From positions 1,891,001 to 1,955,000 of the forward strand of contig NZ_CP018870.1 in assembly GCF_001941845.1 (NCBI RefSeq): a stretch of DNA of 64,000 nt, written 5' to 3'. The notes below the pieces were generated by a model. It did no database searches. It worked only from the letters and a program-made list of their open reading frames with translations, and was not told the origin of the DNA. A program made the translations under genes and the position numbers. The DNA comes from Streptomyces sp. TN58 (GTDB lineage Bacteria > Actinomycetota > Actinomycetes > Streptomycetales > Streptomycetaceae). Positions 10,042 to 18,026 of this stretch are shown here, one piece after another; position 1 is the first letter of the stretch, and every line of letters begins with the position of its first letter.

Positions 10042-11856
10042 ATGGCGTTCGACCGCAGGACATTCATAGGGACGACGGCCGCGACGGGTGCGGCCGTTGC
10101 GCTGGTGGGGGCCACGGGCACTCCGGCGGCGGCCGCGCAGCAGGATGCGGGAAGGAAGCCGGGCCGGCCGGGGCCGCGGACGTACGCGTTCACGGTGATG
10201 GGGACGACGGACCTGCACGGGAACGTCTTCAACTGGGACTACTTCACGGACGCGGAGTTCGACGACAAGGCGCACAACGACGTCGGTCTGGCGAAGATCT
10301 CGACCCTGGTGGATCAGGTGCGGGCGGAGAAGGGGCGGTGCAACACGCTGCTCATCGACGCGGGTGACACGATCCAGGGCACGCAGTTGTCGTACTACTA
10401 CGCGAAGGTCGATCCGATCACGGCGCGGCGTGGTCCGGTGCATCCGATGGCGCAGGCGATGAACGCGATCGGTTATGACGCGGCGGCGTTGGGGAACCAC
10501 GAGTTCAATTACGGCATTCCGGTGTTGCGGAAGTTCGAGGAGCAGTGTGACTTCCCGCTGTTGGGGGCGAATGCGTTGGATGCGAAGACGCTGAGGCCGG
10601 CGTTCGCGCCGTACAGCATGCACCGGTTGCGGACGCCGCACGGGCGGGATGTGAAGGTGGCGGTGCTGGGGCTGACGAACCCGGGTATCGCGCTGTGGGA
10701 CAAGGCGAACGTGCAGGGGAAGATGACGTTCCCGGGGCTGGAGGAGCAGGCGGCGAAGTATGTGCCGCGGCTGCGTTCGATGGGTGCGGACGTGGTGATC
10801 GTGTCGGCGCATTCGGGGTCGAGTGGTACGTCGTCGTACGGCGACCAGCTGCCGTATGTCGAGAACGCGGCGGCGCTGGTGGCGGAGCAGGTGCCGGGGA
10901 TCGACGCGATCCTGGTGGGTCACGCGCACACGGAGATCCCGGAGTACCGGGTGAGGAACAAGGCGACCGGCAAGGACGTGGTGCTGTCGGAGCCGCTGAA
11001 GTGGGGGCAGCGGCTGACGCTGTTCGACTTCGAGCTGGTGTGGGAGAAGGGCCGCTGGTCGGTGGCGAAGGTCGCGGCGAAGGTGCTGAACTCCAACACG
11101 GTGGCGGAGGACGCGAAGATCACGCGGTTGCTGTCGGACGAGCACCGCAAGGTCGTGGCGTATGTGAACCAGGTGATCGGTACGTCGACGCAGGCGATGT
11201 CGTCGGCGGAGGGTCCGGTGAAGGACGTGGCGATCATCGATCTGATCAACCACGTGCAGGCGGAGACGGTGAAGGGGGCTCTGGCGGGTACGGAGTGGGC
11301 GGCGCTGCCGGTGCTGTCGCAGGCTTCGTGCTTCTCGCGGACGGCGGCGATCCCGGCGGGGCAGGTGACGATCCGGGATGCGGCGGGGCTGTATCCGTTC
11401 GAGAACACGATGGAGGCGCGGCTGCTGACGGGTGCGCAGCTGAAGGACTATCTGGAGTTCTCGGCGCGGTATTTCGTGCGGACGGCGCCGGGTGATGTGG
11501 TGGACGCGGCGAAGCTGACGAACGCGGAGGCGATTCCGGACTACAACTACGACGCGGTGTACGGGTTGTCGTACGACATCGACATCGCGCAGCCGTCGGG
11601 TTCGCGGATTTCGGGGTTGTCGTTCGAGGGGAAGCCGGTGGATCCGGCGGCGCAGTTCGTGTTGGCGGTGAACAACTACCGGGCGTCGGGTGGTGGGAAC
11701 TTCCCGCATGTGCCGCAGGCGAAGCAGTTGTGGTCGAATTCGGACGAGATTCGCAACACGATCATTTCGTGGGTGAAGGCGAAGGGGACGATCGATCCGG
11801 CGCAGTTCGCTTCGGTGGACTGGCGGCTGACGCGGGCGGGTGTGCCGGTGTTCTAG
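10042..11856 (+). CDS. Tat-exported 5'-nucleotidase / 2',3'-cyclic-nucleotide phosphodiesterase
   Basis: 604 aa. Start ATG 10042 is preceded by AGGGAG. The N-terminus carries a twin-arginine signal (FDRRTFIGTTAATG, then a hydrophobic core and AAAAQQD). The metallophosphatase domain has TTDLHGNVFNWDY (D-x-H), LLIDAGDTIQGT (GD), AALGNHEFNYG (GNHE) and VGHAHTEIPEY (GHxH), so both metal sites are intact. The C-terminal nucleotide-binding domain (VLSQASCFSR, LYPFENTMEARLLTG) is complete. It probably works outside the cell in phosphate and nucleoside scavenging. A wobble-rich terminator follows. Confidence 0.93.
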   Translation: MAFDRRTFIGTTAATGAAVALVGATGTPAAAAQQDAGRKPGRPGPRTYAFTVMGTTDLHGNVFNWDYFTDAEFDDKAHNDVGLAKISTLVDQVRAEKGRCNTLLIDAGDTIQGTQLSYYYAKVDPITARRGPVHPMAQAMNAIGYDAAALGNHEFNYGIPVLRKFEEQCDFPLLGANALDAKTLRPAFAPYSMHRLRTPHGRDVKVAVLGLTNPGIALWDKANVQGKMTFPGLEEQAAKYVPRLRSMGADVVIVSAHSGSSGTSSYGDQLPYVENAAALVAEQVPGIDAILVGHAHTEIPEYRVRNKATGKDVVLSEPLKWGQRLTLFDFELVWEKGRWSVAKVAAKVLNSNTVAEDAKITRLLSDEHRKVVAYVNQVIGTSTQAMSSAEGPVKDVAIIDLINHVQAETVKGALAGTEWAALPVLSQASCFSRTAAIPAGQVTIRDAAGLYPFENTMEARLLTGAQLKDYLEFSARYFVRTAPGDVVDAAKLTNAEAIPDYNYDAVYGLSYDIDIAQPSGSRISGLSFEGKPVDPAAQFVLAVNNYRASGGGNFPHVPQAKQLWSNSDEIRNTIISWVKAKGTIDPAQFASVDWRLTRAGVPVF

Positions 11857-11871
11857 CCGTGGTCTGTTCTT

Positions 11872-11911
11872 GACGGGGTCGGTGTCCGCGGTGGCGGGCG
11901 CCGGCCCCGTC
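11872..11911 (+). terminator. Terminator of the 5'-nucleotidase gene
   Basis: An 18-bp stem (11872-11889 with 11894-11911) closes on a GGTG loop. Three positions are G-U pairs in the + strand RNA and would be A-C mismatches in the opposite RNA, so the hairpin favours + strand termination, between convergent genes. Confidence 0.7.
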
Positions 11912-11941
11912 GGCGTTCACGGGTGGCGGCCTGCTCGGGGT

Positions 11942-13417
11942 TCAGGTGTCGGTGTGGACGAGGTGTGCCGGGACGGCGGCGTCGAGGGCGGCGATGAGGC
12001 GGTCGCCGCGGGCGACCTGTTGCGGGTGGAGGTGGGTGTGGCAGCCGCAGCCGGTGAGGACGATGCGGCCGGGGCCGTCGTGGAGCATGAGTGCGATGTC
12101 GGCGAAGCGGATGTCGTGTTCGTCGCGTTCGGCGTCGCGTATGACCAGGCCCCAGTCGGTGAGGACGTATTCGCCGTGCTCGTGGCGGGGAGTGGTGACC
12201 CGGCGGAAGGGGTTCATGCGGAAGCGTGTGCCGGGGGTCGGGGGGTGCTGTCCGTGCGGGCGCCAGCAGTCGGAGTTGGGCAGGCGTTTGCCGTGGGGGG
12301 TTTTGAGGCGGGGGAAGACCTGGTGGGGGACGACGAGGACGGCGTCGGTGAGGGCGCGCTGCATGTAGTGGGCGACGTCCTGCGCTGTGGTGGTGGCGTG
12401 GCCGGCGAGGAGGCTTGGGGTGTCGTGGTAGGGGATGCCGAAGTGTTCGGCTTCGACGGCGCGGTGCAGTGAGTGCCAGAGGCGGCTTTCGCTGTCGGGT
12501 GCGGTGCGGGTGTGGGCGGTGAAGCTGTCGAGTTCGTGCCGGGTGGGGCCTTGCCGGGCGAGGTCGAGGGCTTCGTGCCAGAGGATTTCGGCGGCTTGTT
12601 CGCCGTGGCCGTCGGCGGGGCGCAGGGTGAGGACGCGGTCGAGGGTGAGGCGGTCGCGGAGGAACGTGTGGGTGGTGGCGCGGTCGGTGAAGGCGAGTGT
12701 GTCGTGTGCGAGGTGTTCGACGCGTCGGCTGAGGGTGTGGCAGGCGGTGACGGCGGCGGGTTCGTGGATGTGGGAGGTCAGGAGGAGGGAGACGGTGTCG
12801 ATCTGGCGGTGCTGCCAGGTGCCGGGTACGCCGGGGCGGGTGTGGGGGGTGGTGCGGTGGGGGCGGGGGCCGACGGGCAGCGGGAGGGTGAGGCCGGGGG
12901 GTGGTGGTCCGTCGAGGGCGAGGACGGCGTTGCCCCGGGTGAAGTGGGTGGCGGCGTGGCTGCGGACGGTGTCGGGGGTGTGTCGGCTGTAGGTGTCGGG
13001 GTGGTGGTGGGTGGTGAGGCCGAGGGCGTGGGGGCCGTAGCGGGCGCTGAGGGGTTCGGCGCCTCGGTGGTCGCGGGTGCGGGGGTCCTCGATGGTGAGG
13101 AGGCGGGTGGCGTGCTCGATGTGGTGTGTCGGGAGGTCGAGGAGGGCGTTGCAGACGGCGTGGAGGAAGCCGGTGACTTCTGCGGGGGTTCCTTTGGCGA
13201 TGAAGTGGGTGGCTTCTTCCTCGACGATGCTGGTGAACTCGTGGGGGCGTTTGCCGACCGGTGTCATCACGAGGGTTTCGACGAGGCGGGTGGCGCCGAG
13301 GGTGGGGGCGGTTTCGTCTCGTGTGCCGGTGCCGAAGGAGAGGACTGCGCTGAGGGGGCCGGGGCCGGGGGCGGCCTCCCACAGGACGGTGACTCCGTCG
13401 GCGCTGGTTCGCTGCAT
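11942..13417 (-). CDS. M16-peptidase-like protein lacking the zinc motif
   Basis: 491 aa. The first ~200 residues follow the M16 (pitrilysin/insulinase) plan: a GVTVLWEAAPGPGPLSAVLSF strand pair, then GATRLVETLVMTPVG, which aligns with the family's GxxHxxEHxxF zinc motif. Both motif His are replaced (R and T) and only the Glu remains, so zinc-dependent peptidase activity is unlikely. A second M16-like half follows (QIDTVSLLLTSHIHEPAAV). The last ~100 residues are distinct and contain a CGCHTH cluster. It sits downstream of the N-monooxygenase gene on the same strand (47 bp), so it may share the transcript. Function unknown. Confidence 0.6.
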   Translation of the reverse strand: MQRTSADGVTVLWEAAPGPGPLSAVLSFGTGTRDETAPTLGATRLVETLVMTPVGKRPHEFTSIVEEEATHFIAKGTPAEVTGFLHAVCNALLDLPTHHIEHATRLLTIEDPRTRDHRGAEPLSARYGPHALGLTTHHHPDTYSRHTPDTVRSHAATHFTRGNAVLALDGPPPPGLTLPLPVGPRPHRTTPHTRPGVPGTWQHRQIDTVSLLLTSHIHEPAAVTACHTLSRRVEHLAHDTLAFTDRATTHTFLRDRLTLDRVLTLRPADGHGEQAAEILWHEALDLARQGPTRHELDSFTAHTRTAPDSESRLWHSLHRAVEAEHFGIPYHDTPSLLAGHATTTAQDVAHYMQRALTDAVLVVPHQVFPRLKTPHGKRLPNSDCWRPHGQHPPTPGTRFRMNPFRRVTTPRHEHGEYVLTDWGLVIRDAERDEHDIRFADIALMLHDGPGRIVLTGCGCHTHLHPQQVARGDRLIAALDAAVPAHLVHTDT

Positions 13418-13464
13418 GCCGGTGACGATAGTCGCTGGTCAGGTGTGGGGGGTCGGCTGGTGCC

Positions 13465-14874
13465 TCAGGGGTGTTCGACGAGGGGGCGGAGTTCGCCGGC
13501 GGGGCGGGGGCGGGTGTGTTCGCGCTGTTCGAGGCCGAAGGTGGTGAAGGCGGTGCGTGGGGGTTGGGGGTAGGCCTCTTTGCCGGTGAGGGTGTTGAGG
13601 ATGGCGGCGCTGCGCCAGGCGGCGAGGCCGAGGTCGGGGGCGCCGACGCCGTGGGTGTGGCGTTCGCCGTTCTGGACGAAGATGCTGCCGGTGACGGAGG
13701 GGTCGAGGATCATGCGGTAGCGGTCGTCGATGCGGGGGCGGCCGGAGGAGTCTTTGCGCAGGTAGGGGTCGAGGCCTGCGAGGAGGCGGGTGAGGGGTCG
13801 TTCCTTGTAGCCGGTGGCGAGGACGACGGCGTCGGTGGTGAGGCGGGAGCGGGCGCCTTGTTCACCGTGTTCGAGGTGGAGTTCGATTTTTGTGGTGGCG
13901 ATGCGTCCTGCGGTGCGGACGGTGACTCCGGGGGTGAGGACGGCGTCGGGCCAGCCGCCGTGGAGGGTGCGGCGGTAGAGCTCGTCGTGGATGGCGGCGA
14001 TGGTGGCGGTGTCGATGCCTTTGTGGAGTTGCCATTGGGCGGGGACGAGGTGGTCGCGTACGGGTTCGGGGAGGGAGTGGAAGTAGCGGGTGTAGTCGGG
14101 GGTGAAGTGTTCGAGGCCGAGCTTGGAGTACTCCATGGGGGCGAAGGAGGGGGTGCGGGCGAGCCAGGTGAGGCGTTCGCGGCCGGCGGGGCGGGCGCGG
14201 AGCAGGTCGAGGAAGACTTCGGCGCCGGACTGGCCGGATCCGATGACGGTGACGTGTTCGGCGCCGAGGATGCGGGGGCGGTGGTCGAGGTAGTCGGCTG
14301 AGTGGATGACGGGGACGGTGGGGGCTTCGGCGAGGGGGCGCAGGGGTTCGGGGATGTGGGGGGCTGTGCCGATGCCGAGGGCGAGGTTGCGGGTGTAGGT
14401 GCGGCCGAGGGCTTGGGCTTCGCCGGTGGGGTCGAGTTGGGTGAAGTCGACTTCGAAGAGGTCGCGTTCGGGGTTCCAGCGGATGGCGTCGACCTGGTGG
14501 CCGAAGTGGAGTCCGGGGATGCGGCCGGCGACCCAGCGGCAGTAGGCGTCGTATTCGGCGCGGTGGATGTGGAACTGCTCGGCGAAGTAGAAGGGGTAGA
14601 GGCGTTCCTTGTGCTTGAGGTAGCTGAGGAAACTCCAGGGGCTGGCGGGGTCGGCGAGGGTGACGAGGTCGGCGAGGAAGGGGACTTGGAGGGTGGCGCC
14701 TTCGATGAGGAGGCCGGGGTGCCAGCGGAAGTCGCGGCGCTGTTCGTAGAAGACGGTGGCGAGTTCGCCTGCTCCTTGGTGGGGGAGGCCGTGGGCGAGG
14801 GCGGCGAGGGACAGGTTGGACGGTCCGATGCCGATTCCGACGAGGTCGTGGGGTGCATCGAGCTGGGCGGTCAT
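13465..14874 (-). CDS. Lysine/ornithine N-monooxygenase (IucD/SidA/DesB family)
   Basis: 469 aa flavoprotein that N-hydroxylates a primary amine (lysine, ornithine, cadaverine or putrescine) for hydroxamate siderophores. It has the FAD motif LVGIGIGPSNLSLAALAH, substrate region LQVPFLADLVTLADP with WSFLSYL, NADPH motif VTVIGSGQSGAEVF and the late ATGYK motif. The start ATG 14874 overlaps the decarboxylase stop by 4 bp (ATGA), so the two are coupled; the open frame upstream to 14961 lies inside the decarboxylase. The pairing with a PLP decarboxylase argues for a diamine substrate, as in DesA/DesB, but no DesC or DesD gene is nearby. Confidence 0.9.
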   Translation of the reverse strand: MTAQLDAPHDLVGIGIGPSNLSLAALAHGLPHQGAGELATVFYEQRRDFRWHPGLLIEGATLQVPFLADLVTLADPASPWSFLSYLKHKERLYPFYFAEQFHIHRAEYDAYCRWVAGRIPGLHFGHQVDAIRWNPERDLFEVDFTQLDPTGEAQALGRTYTRNLALGIGTAPHIPEPLRPLAEAPTVPVIHSADYLDHRPRILGAEHVTVIGSGQSGAEVFLDLLRARPAGRERLTWLARTPSFAPMEYSKLGLEHFTPDYTRYFHSLPEPVRDHLVPAQWQLHKGIDTATIAAIHDELYRRTLHGGWPDAVLTPGVTVRTAGRIATTKIELHLEHGEQGARSRLTTDAVVLATGYKERPLTRLLAGLDPYLRKDSSGRPRIDDRYRMILDPSVTGSIFVQNGERHTHGVGAPDLGLAAWRSAAILNTLTGKEAYPQPPRTAFTTFGLEQREHTRPRPAGELRPLVEHP

Positions 14875-17021
14875 CGGTGGGTGCTGCCTTCCAGGTGGGC
14901 GATGAGGGTGTCCAGGTCTCCCGCCGTGGTGTGCGGGTTGAGCAGGGTGGCTTTGAACCACAGGCGGCCGTCGGCGTGGGTGCGGCCGAGGACGGCGAGG
15001 CCTTGGTGGAGGAGGGCGCGGCGCTGGGTGGCGACTTCGTCGTCGGTGGCGTGGGTGGGCCGGAAGAGGACGGTGGTGAGGGTGGGGGTGGAGTGGAGTT
15101 CGAAGCGGGGGTGGGCGTCGAGGCGCTGGGCGAGGTGGTGTGCGAGGGCGCAGGTGCGGTCGATGAGGTGGGTGAGGCCGTTGCGGCCGAGTGAGCGCAG
15201 GGTTGCGGCGATTTTGAGGGCGTCGGGGCGGCGGGTGGTGCGGAGGGAGCGGCCGAGGAGGTCGGGGAGTCCGGCTTCGGTGTCGTCGGTGGGGTTGAGG
15301 TAGTCGGCGTGGTGGGCGAGGGGGGTGAGGAGTGTGGTGTCGGGGACGGTGAGGAGTCCTGCGGCGACGGGCTGCCAGCCGAGTTTGTGCAGGTCGACGG
15401 TGAGGGAGTGGGCGCGGTCGAGGCCTGTGAGTTTGTGTCGGTGGTGGGGGCTGAGGGCGAGGAGGCCGCCGTATGCGGCGTCGATGTGGAGGTCGGCGCG
15501 GTGGTGGTCGCAGAGGTCGGCGATGGCGGGGAGGGGGTCGATGAGTCCGGCGTCGGTGGTGCCGGCGGTGGCGGTGACGAGCGTGGGGCCGGGGGTGGTG
15601 GCGAGGGCTTCGGCGAGGCGGGCGGGGTCGAGGACGCCGGTGGGTGTGGGGAGTACGACGGTGGGGGGCAGGCCGAGGAGCCAGGCGGCGCGGGGGATGG
15701 AGTGGTGGGCGTTGGCTCCGTGGAGGACGGTGAGGTGGGGGCCGTGGCGTTCGCGGGCGAGGAGGAGGGCGAGTTGGTTGGCTTCGGTGCCGCCGGTGGT
15801 GATGAGGGCGTCGGGGTGGGGGGTGGCGTAGAACTCGGCGGCGAGGGTGCGGGTGAGTTCGGCTTCGAGGGTGGATGCGGCGGGGGCCTGGTCCCAGGAG
15901 TCGAGGGAGGGGTTGAGTGCGGCGGCGGCGAGGTCTGCGGCGGCGGCGACGGCGAGGGGTGGGCAGTGCAGGTGGGCGGCGCAGTGGGGGTGGGCGGGGT
16001 CGGCGGCGCCGGCGGCGAGGGCGCGGACGAGGGTGTGCAGGGCTTCGTGGTCGCCGGTTCCGTGGTCGGGCAGTACGGTGCCGAGGGCGGCTCTGATGCG
16101 GGCGGTGACGGTGGCGGGGCCGCCGGCGGGGAGGGGGCCGGGGCGTTCGGCGGTGCCGGTGTGGAGGGCGTCGAGGACGGTGTCGAGGAGCGGGCGCAGG
16201 GCGCGGGCGCCGTGGGCTCCGCCGGCCAGCGGGTTGCCGTGCGGCGCGCGGGCAGGGTCATCCGGCCGGCCGGGATACGGGGTGCCGTGCGGCGCGGGGT
16301 CGTACGTCTCCGGCCGGCCGGGATACGGGCTGCCGGGCGGCGCCGGGGTACGGACTTCCGGCTGGCCGGGATACGGGCTGCCGGGCGGCACGGGGGTACG
16401 GGCTTCCGGCTGGCCGGCATACGGGCTGCCGGGCGGCACGGGGGTACGGACTTCCGGCCGGCCGGGATACGGGCTGCCGGGCGGCGCCGGAGTACGGGCT
16501 TCCGGCCGGCCGGGATGCGGGCTGCCGTGCGGCGCGGGGGTACGGGCTTCCGGCCGGCCGGGATACGGGCTGCCGGGCGGCGCCGGGGTACGGACTTCCG
16601 GCCGGCCGGGATGCGGGCTGCCGTGCGGCGCCGGGGTACGGACTTCCGGCCGGCCGGGATACGGGCTGCCGGGCGGCGCCGGGGTACGACCTTCCGGCTC
16701 GCCGGGATGCGGGCTGCCGGGCGGCACGGGGGTACGGGCTTCCGGCTGGCCGGGACCCGACTTGCCGGGCGGCGCGGGGGTGCGGGCATCCGGCCGGGCG
16801 GGGCAGGGATTGCCGGGCGGCGCGGGGGTGCGGGCGTCCGGCCGGGCGGAATGCCGAGTGCCGGGCGGCGGTGAGGCGGGGTCCTCCGGCCGGTCGGGAT
16901 GCGGGGTGCCGGGTGGCGGAGGGGTGGGGGTGTCCTGGCGGCCGGGAGGACGGTTGCCGGGCAGCGCAGAGGTAGGGGCTTCCGGCTGGCCGGGATGCGG
17001 GGTGCCGGGCGGCGCTGTCAT
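14871..17021 (-). CDS. PLP-dependent amino-acid decarboxylase with long Pro-rich repeat N-terminus
   Basis: 716 aa. Residues ~270-716 are a group II PLP decarboxylase: LITTGGTEANQLALLLARE, HGANAHHSI, VTATAGTTDAGLIDPL, LHIDAAYGG and the Schiff-base Lys in VDLHKLGWQPV. In siderophore loci such enzymes (DesA) make cadaverine from lysine. Residues 1-~268 are sixteen 16-residue repeats of the type TPAPPGSPYPGRPEVR. ATG 17021 is chosen because GGAGGA lies 6 nt upstream and the repeat phase begins exactly there; an open frame extends to 17237. It is first in an operon with the N-monooxygenase (4-bp overlap). Confidence 0.85.
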   Translation of the reverse strand: MTAPPGTPHPGQPEAPTSALPGNRPPGRQDTPTPPPPGTPHPDRPEDPASPPPGTRHSARPDARTPAPPGNPCPARPDARTPAPPGKSGPGQPEARTPVPPGSPHPGEPEGRTPAPPGSPYPGRPEVRTPAPHGSPHPGRPEVRTPAPPGSPYPGRPEARTPAPHGSPHPGRPEARTPAPPGSPYPGRPEVRTPVPPGSPYAGQPEARTPVPPGSPYPGQPEVRTPAPPGSPYPGRPETYDPAPHGTPYPGRPDDPARAPHGNPLAGGAHGARALRPLLDTVLDALHTGTAERPGPLPAGGPATVTARIRAALGTVLPDHGTGDHEALHTLVRALAAGAADPAHPHCAAHLHCPPLAVAAAADLAAAALNPSLDSWDQAPAASTLEAELTRTLAAEFYATPHPDALITTGGTEANQLALLLARERHGPHLTVLHGANAHHSIPRAAWLLGLPPTVVLPTPTGVLDPARLAEALATTPGPTLVTATAGTTDAGLIDPLPAIADLCDHHRADLHIDAAYGGLLALSPHHRHKLTGLDRAHSLTVDLHKLGWQPVAAGLLTVPDTTLLTPLAHHADYLNPTDDTEAGLPDLLGRSLRTTRRPDALKIAATLRSLGRNGLTHLIDRTCALAHHLAQRLDAHPRFELHSTPTLTTVLFRPTHATDDEVATQRRALLHQGLAVLGRTHADGRLWFKATLLNPHTTAGDLDTLIAHLEGSTHR
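16206..17021. repeat. 48-bp in-frame tandem repeats (16 full copies) in the decarboxylase gene
   Basis: The period is 48 bp, coding for 16 residues. Central copies (about 16260-16740) are nearly identical, differing by alternation of SPYP/SPHP, PPG/PHG and PEV/PEA; outer copies are more degenerate. As 48 is a multiple of three, copy-number change would keep the frame. It is a minisatellite inside a gene, not a CRISPR array, since no unique spacers separate the copies. Confidence 0.92.
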
Positions 17022-17224
17022 CGGGTCCTCCGGGGGCTGGCCGGGGTGTGCCTGGCGGCGCTGTCGTCCCGGGGCTGGCCTGGGTGCGACAGGGGGCACC
17101 CTGCCAGTACAACGATCAGGCCCGAATGGGGTAACCGCCGGGGTTTGTCCGAATCGCCGACGGTACGAGGCCTGTACGGCGCGGGGTGGCTGCGTGAGGG
17201 GGCCGGGGTCGGGGTGGGGTGCCG

Positions 17225-17507
17225 TCCGGGACTGCATGATTTATGGCGCCTGAGGCAGGTCGGCCCGTACGGGCTCCTACCGCGCCACAAATCACGTTTT
17301 ACGTCCCGGCCGGCACCCCACCCCGCCCCCGTCCCCGGCCGCGCGACCCCGCCGGGGCTCAGGATTCCCCCGGTGACCGGCCTGGCTCGCCCCGCCGGGG
17401 TTGGGGGTGGGCCGGGGTGTTGTCCGGGACGTGAAACGTGATTTGTGGCGCGTCATCCGGCTCAGCAGGGCGGTCCCCTGAGGCGCCATAAATCATGCAG
17501 TCCCGGA
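17225..17507. repeat. Nested inverted repeats: four copies of a TGATTTRTGGCGC motif
   Basis: Site 1 (17225-17255, +) is the reverse complement of site 4 (17477-17507) at 30 of 31 positions. Site 2 (17282-17309, -) matches site 3 (17424-17452, +) with one mismatch. All four share CGGGAC-N5/7-TGATTTRTGGCGC in the order + - + -. The spacers between the sites are unrelated GC-rich sequence. It lies 200-490 bp upstream of the decarboxylase operon in a gene-free stretch. It could be an operator array, a REP/BIME-like doublet or a MITE relic. Confidence 0.8.
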
Positions 17508-17559
17508 TGACATCCCGGCCCGGCCCCGGCCCCGGCCCCCGCGACGCCCGAGCTGCCGT

Positions 17560-18020
17560 AGGGCCTCGCCATTCCGCCGAGTCCCCCGCGGAGCGCCCGC
17601 CCCGCAGGGCCGGACCGCCGAGAACCGGACTACGCCCCGGACCACCCGCCCGCACCGCACGCCCGCACCGCACCCCGGGGTGCGCACGGGCTCGCCCCGC
17701 AGGGGCCCGCCCGCCGGGTACCCGTAGACGCCCCGCCCGCACGGCACCGGCCGCCGGGTACCCGACAGCACCCGCCCCGCAGGCACCGCACCGCCGGGTG
17801 CCGCACGGACTCGCCCCGGAGGGGCCGGACCGCCGGGTACCGGACAGCACCCCGGAGCACCACGTCCCCCGTAGGCGCCCGCCCGCAGGGCACCCCGCAG
17901 GGGCACGACCGCCGAGTACCGGACAACGCCCCGGACCACCGGTCCCCGTAGGCGCCCGCCCGCAGGGCACCCCGCAGGGCACCCGGCCGCCGAGTACCCG
18001 GCAGTGCAAGCCCGCGGGGC
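17560..18020. repeat. GC-rich degenerate direct repeats, gene-free stretch
   Basis: Between the inverted-repeat array and pepN, units of about 65-70 bp recur imperfectly. The clearest pair shares GTAGGCGCCCGCCCGCAGGG (around 17872 and 17948), each followed by CACCCCGCAGGG and a CCGCCGAGTACC element; CCGGGTACC-type blocks recur earlier. Open frames here on both strands have no recognisable product and follow the repeat composition, so no gene is called. Confidence 0.6.
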
Positions 18021-18026
18021 ACCCGG

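Noticed and set aside
16206..17021. CRISPR array
   Set aside because: The 48-bp units are contiguous, in frame and without unique spacers; no cas genes are near.
12000..17100. Complete desferrioxamine cluster
   Set aside because: Only decarboxylase and N-monooxygenase are present; no acyl-CoA transferase, NIS synthetase or siderophore receptor gene occurs in the window.
17021..17237. Longer decarboxylase start at 17237
   Set aside because: ATG 17021 has a strong GGAGGA at proper spacing and the repeat phase begins there; the extra codons run through inverted-repeat DNA.
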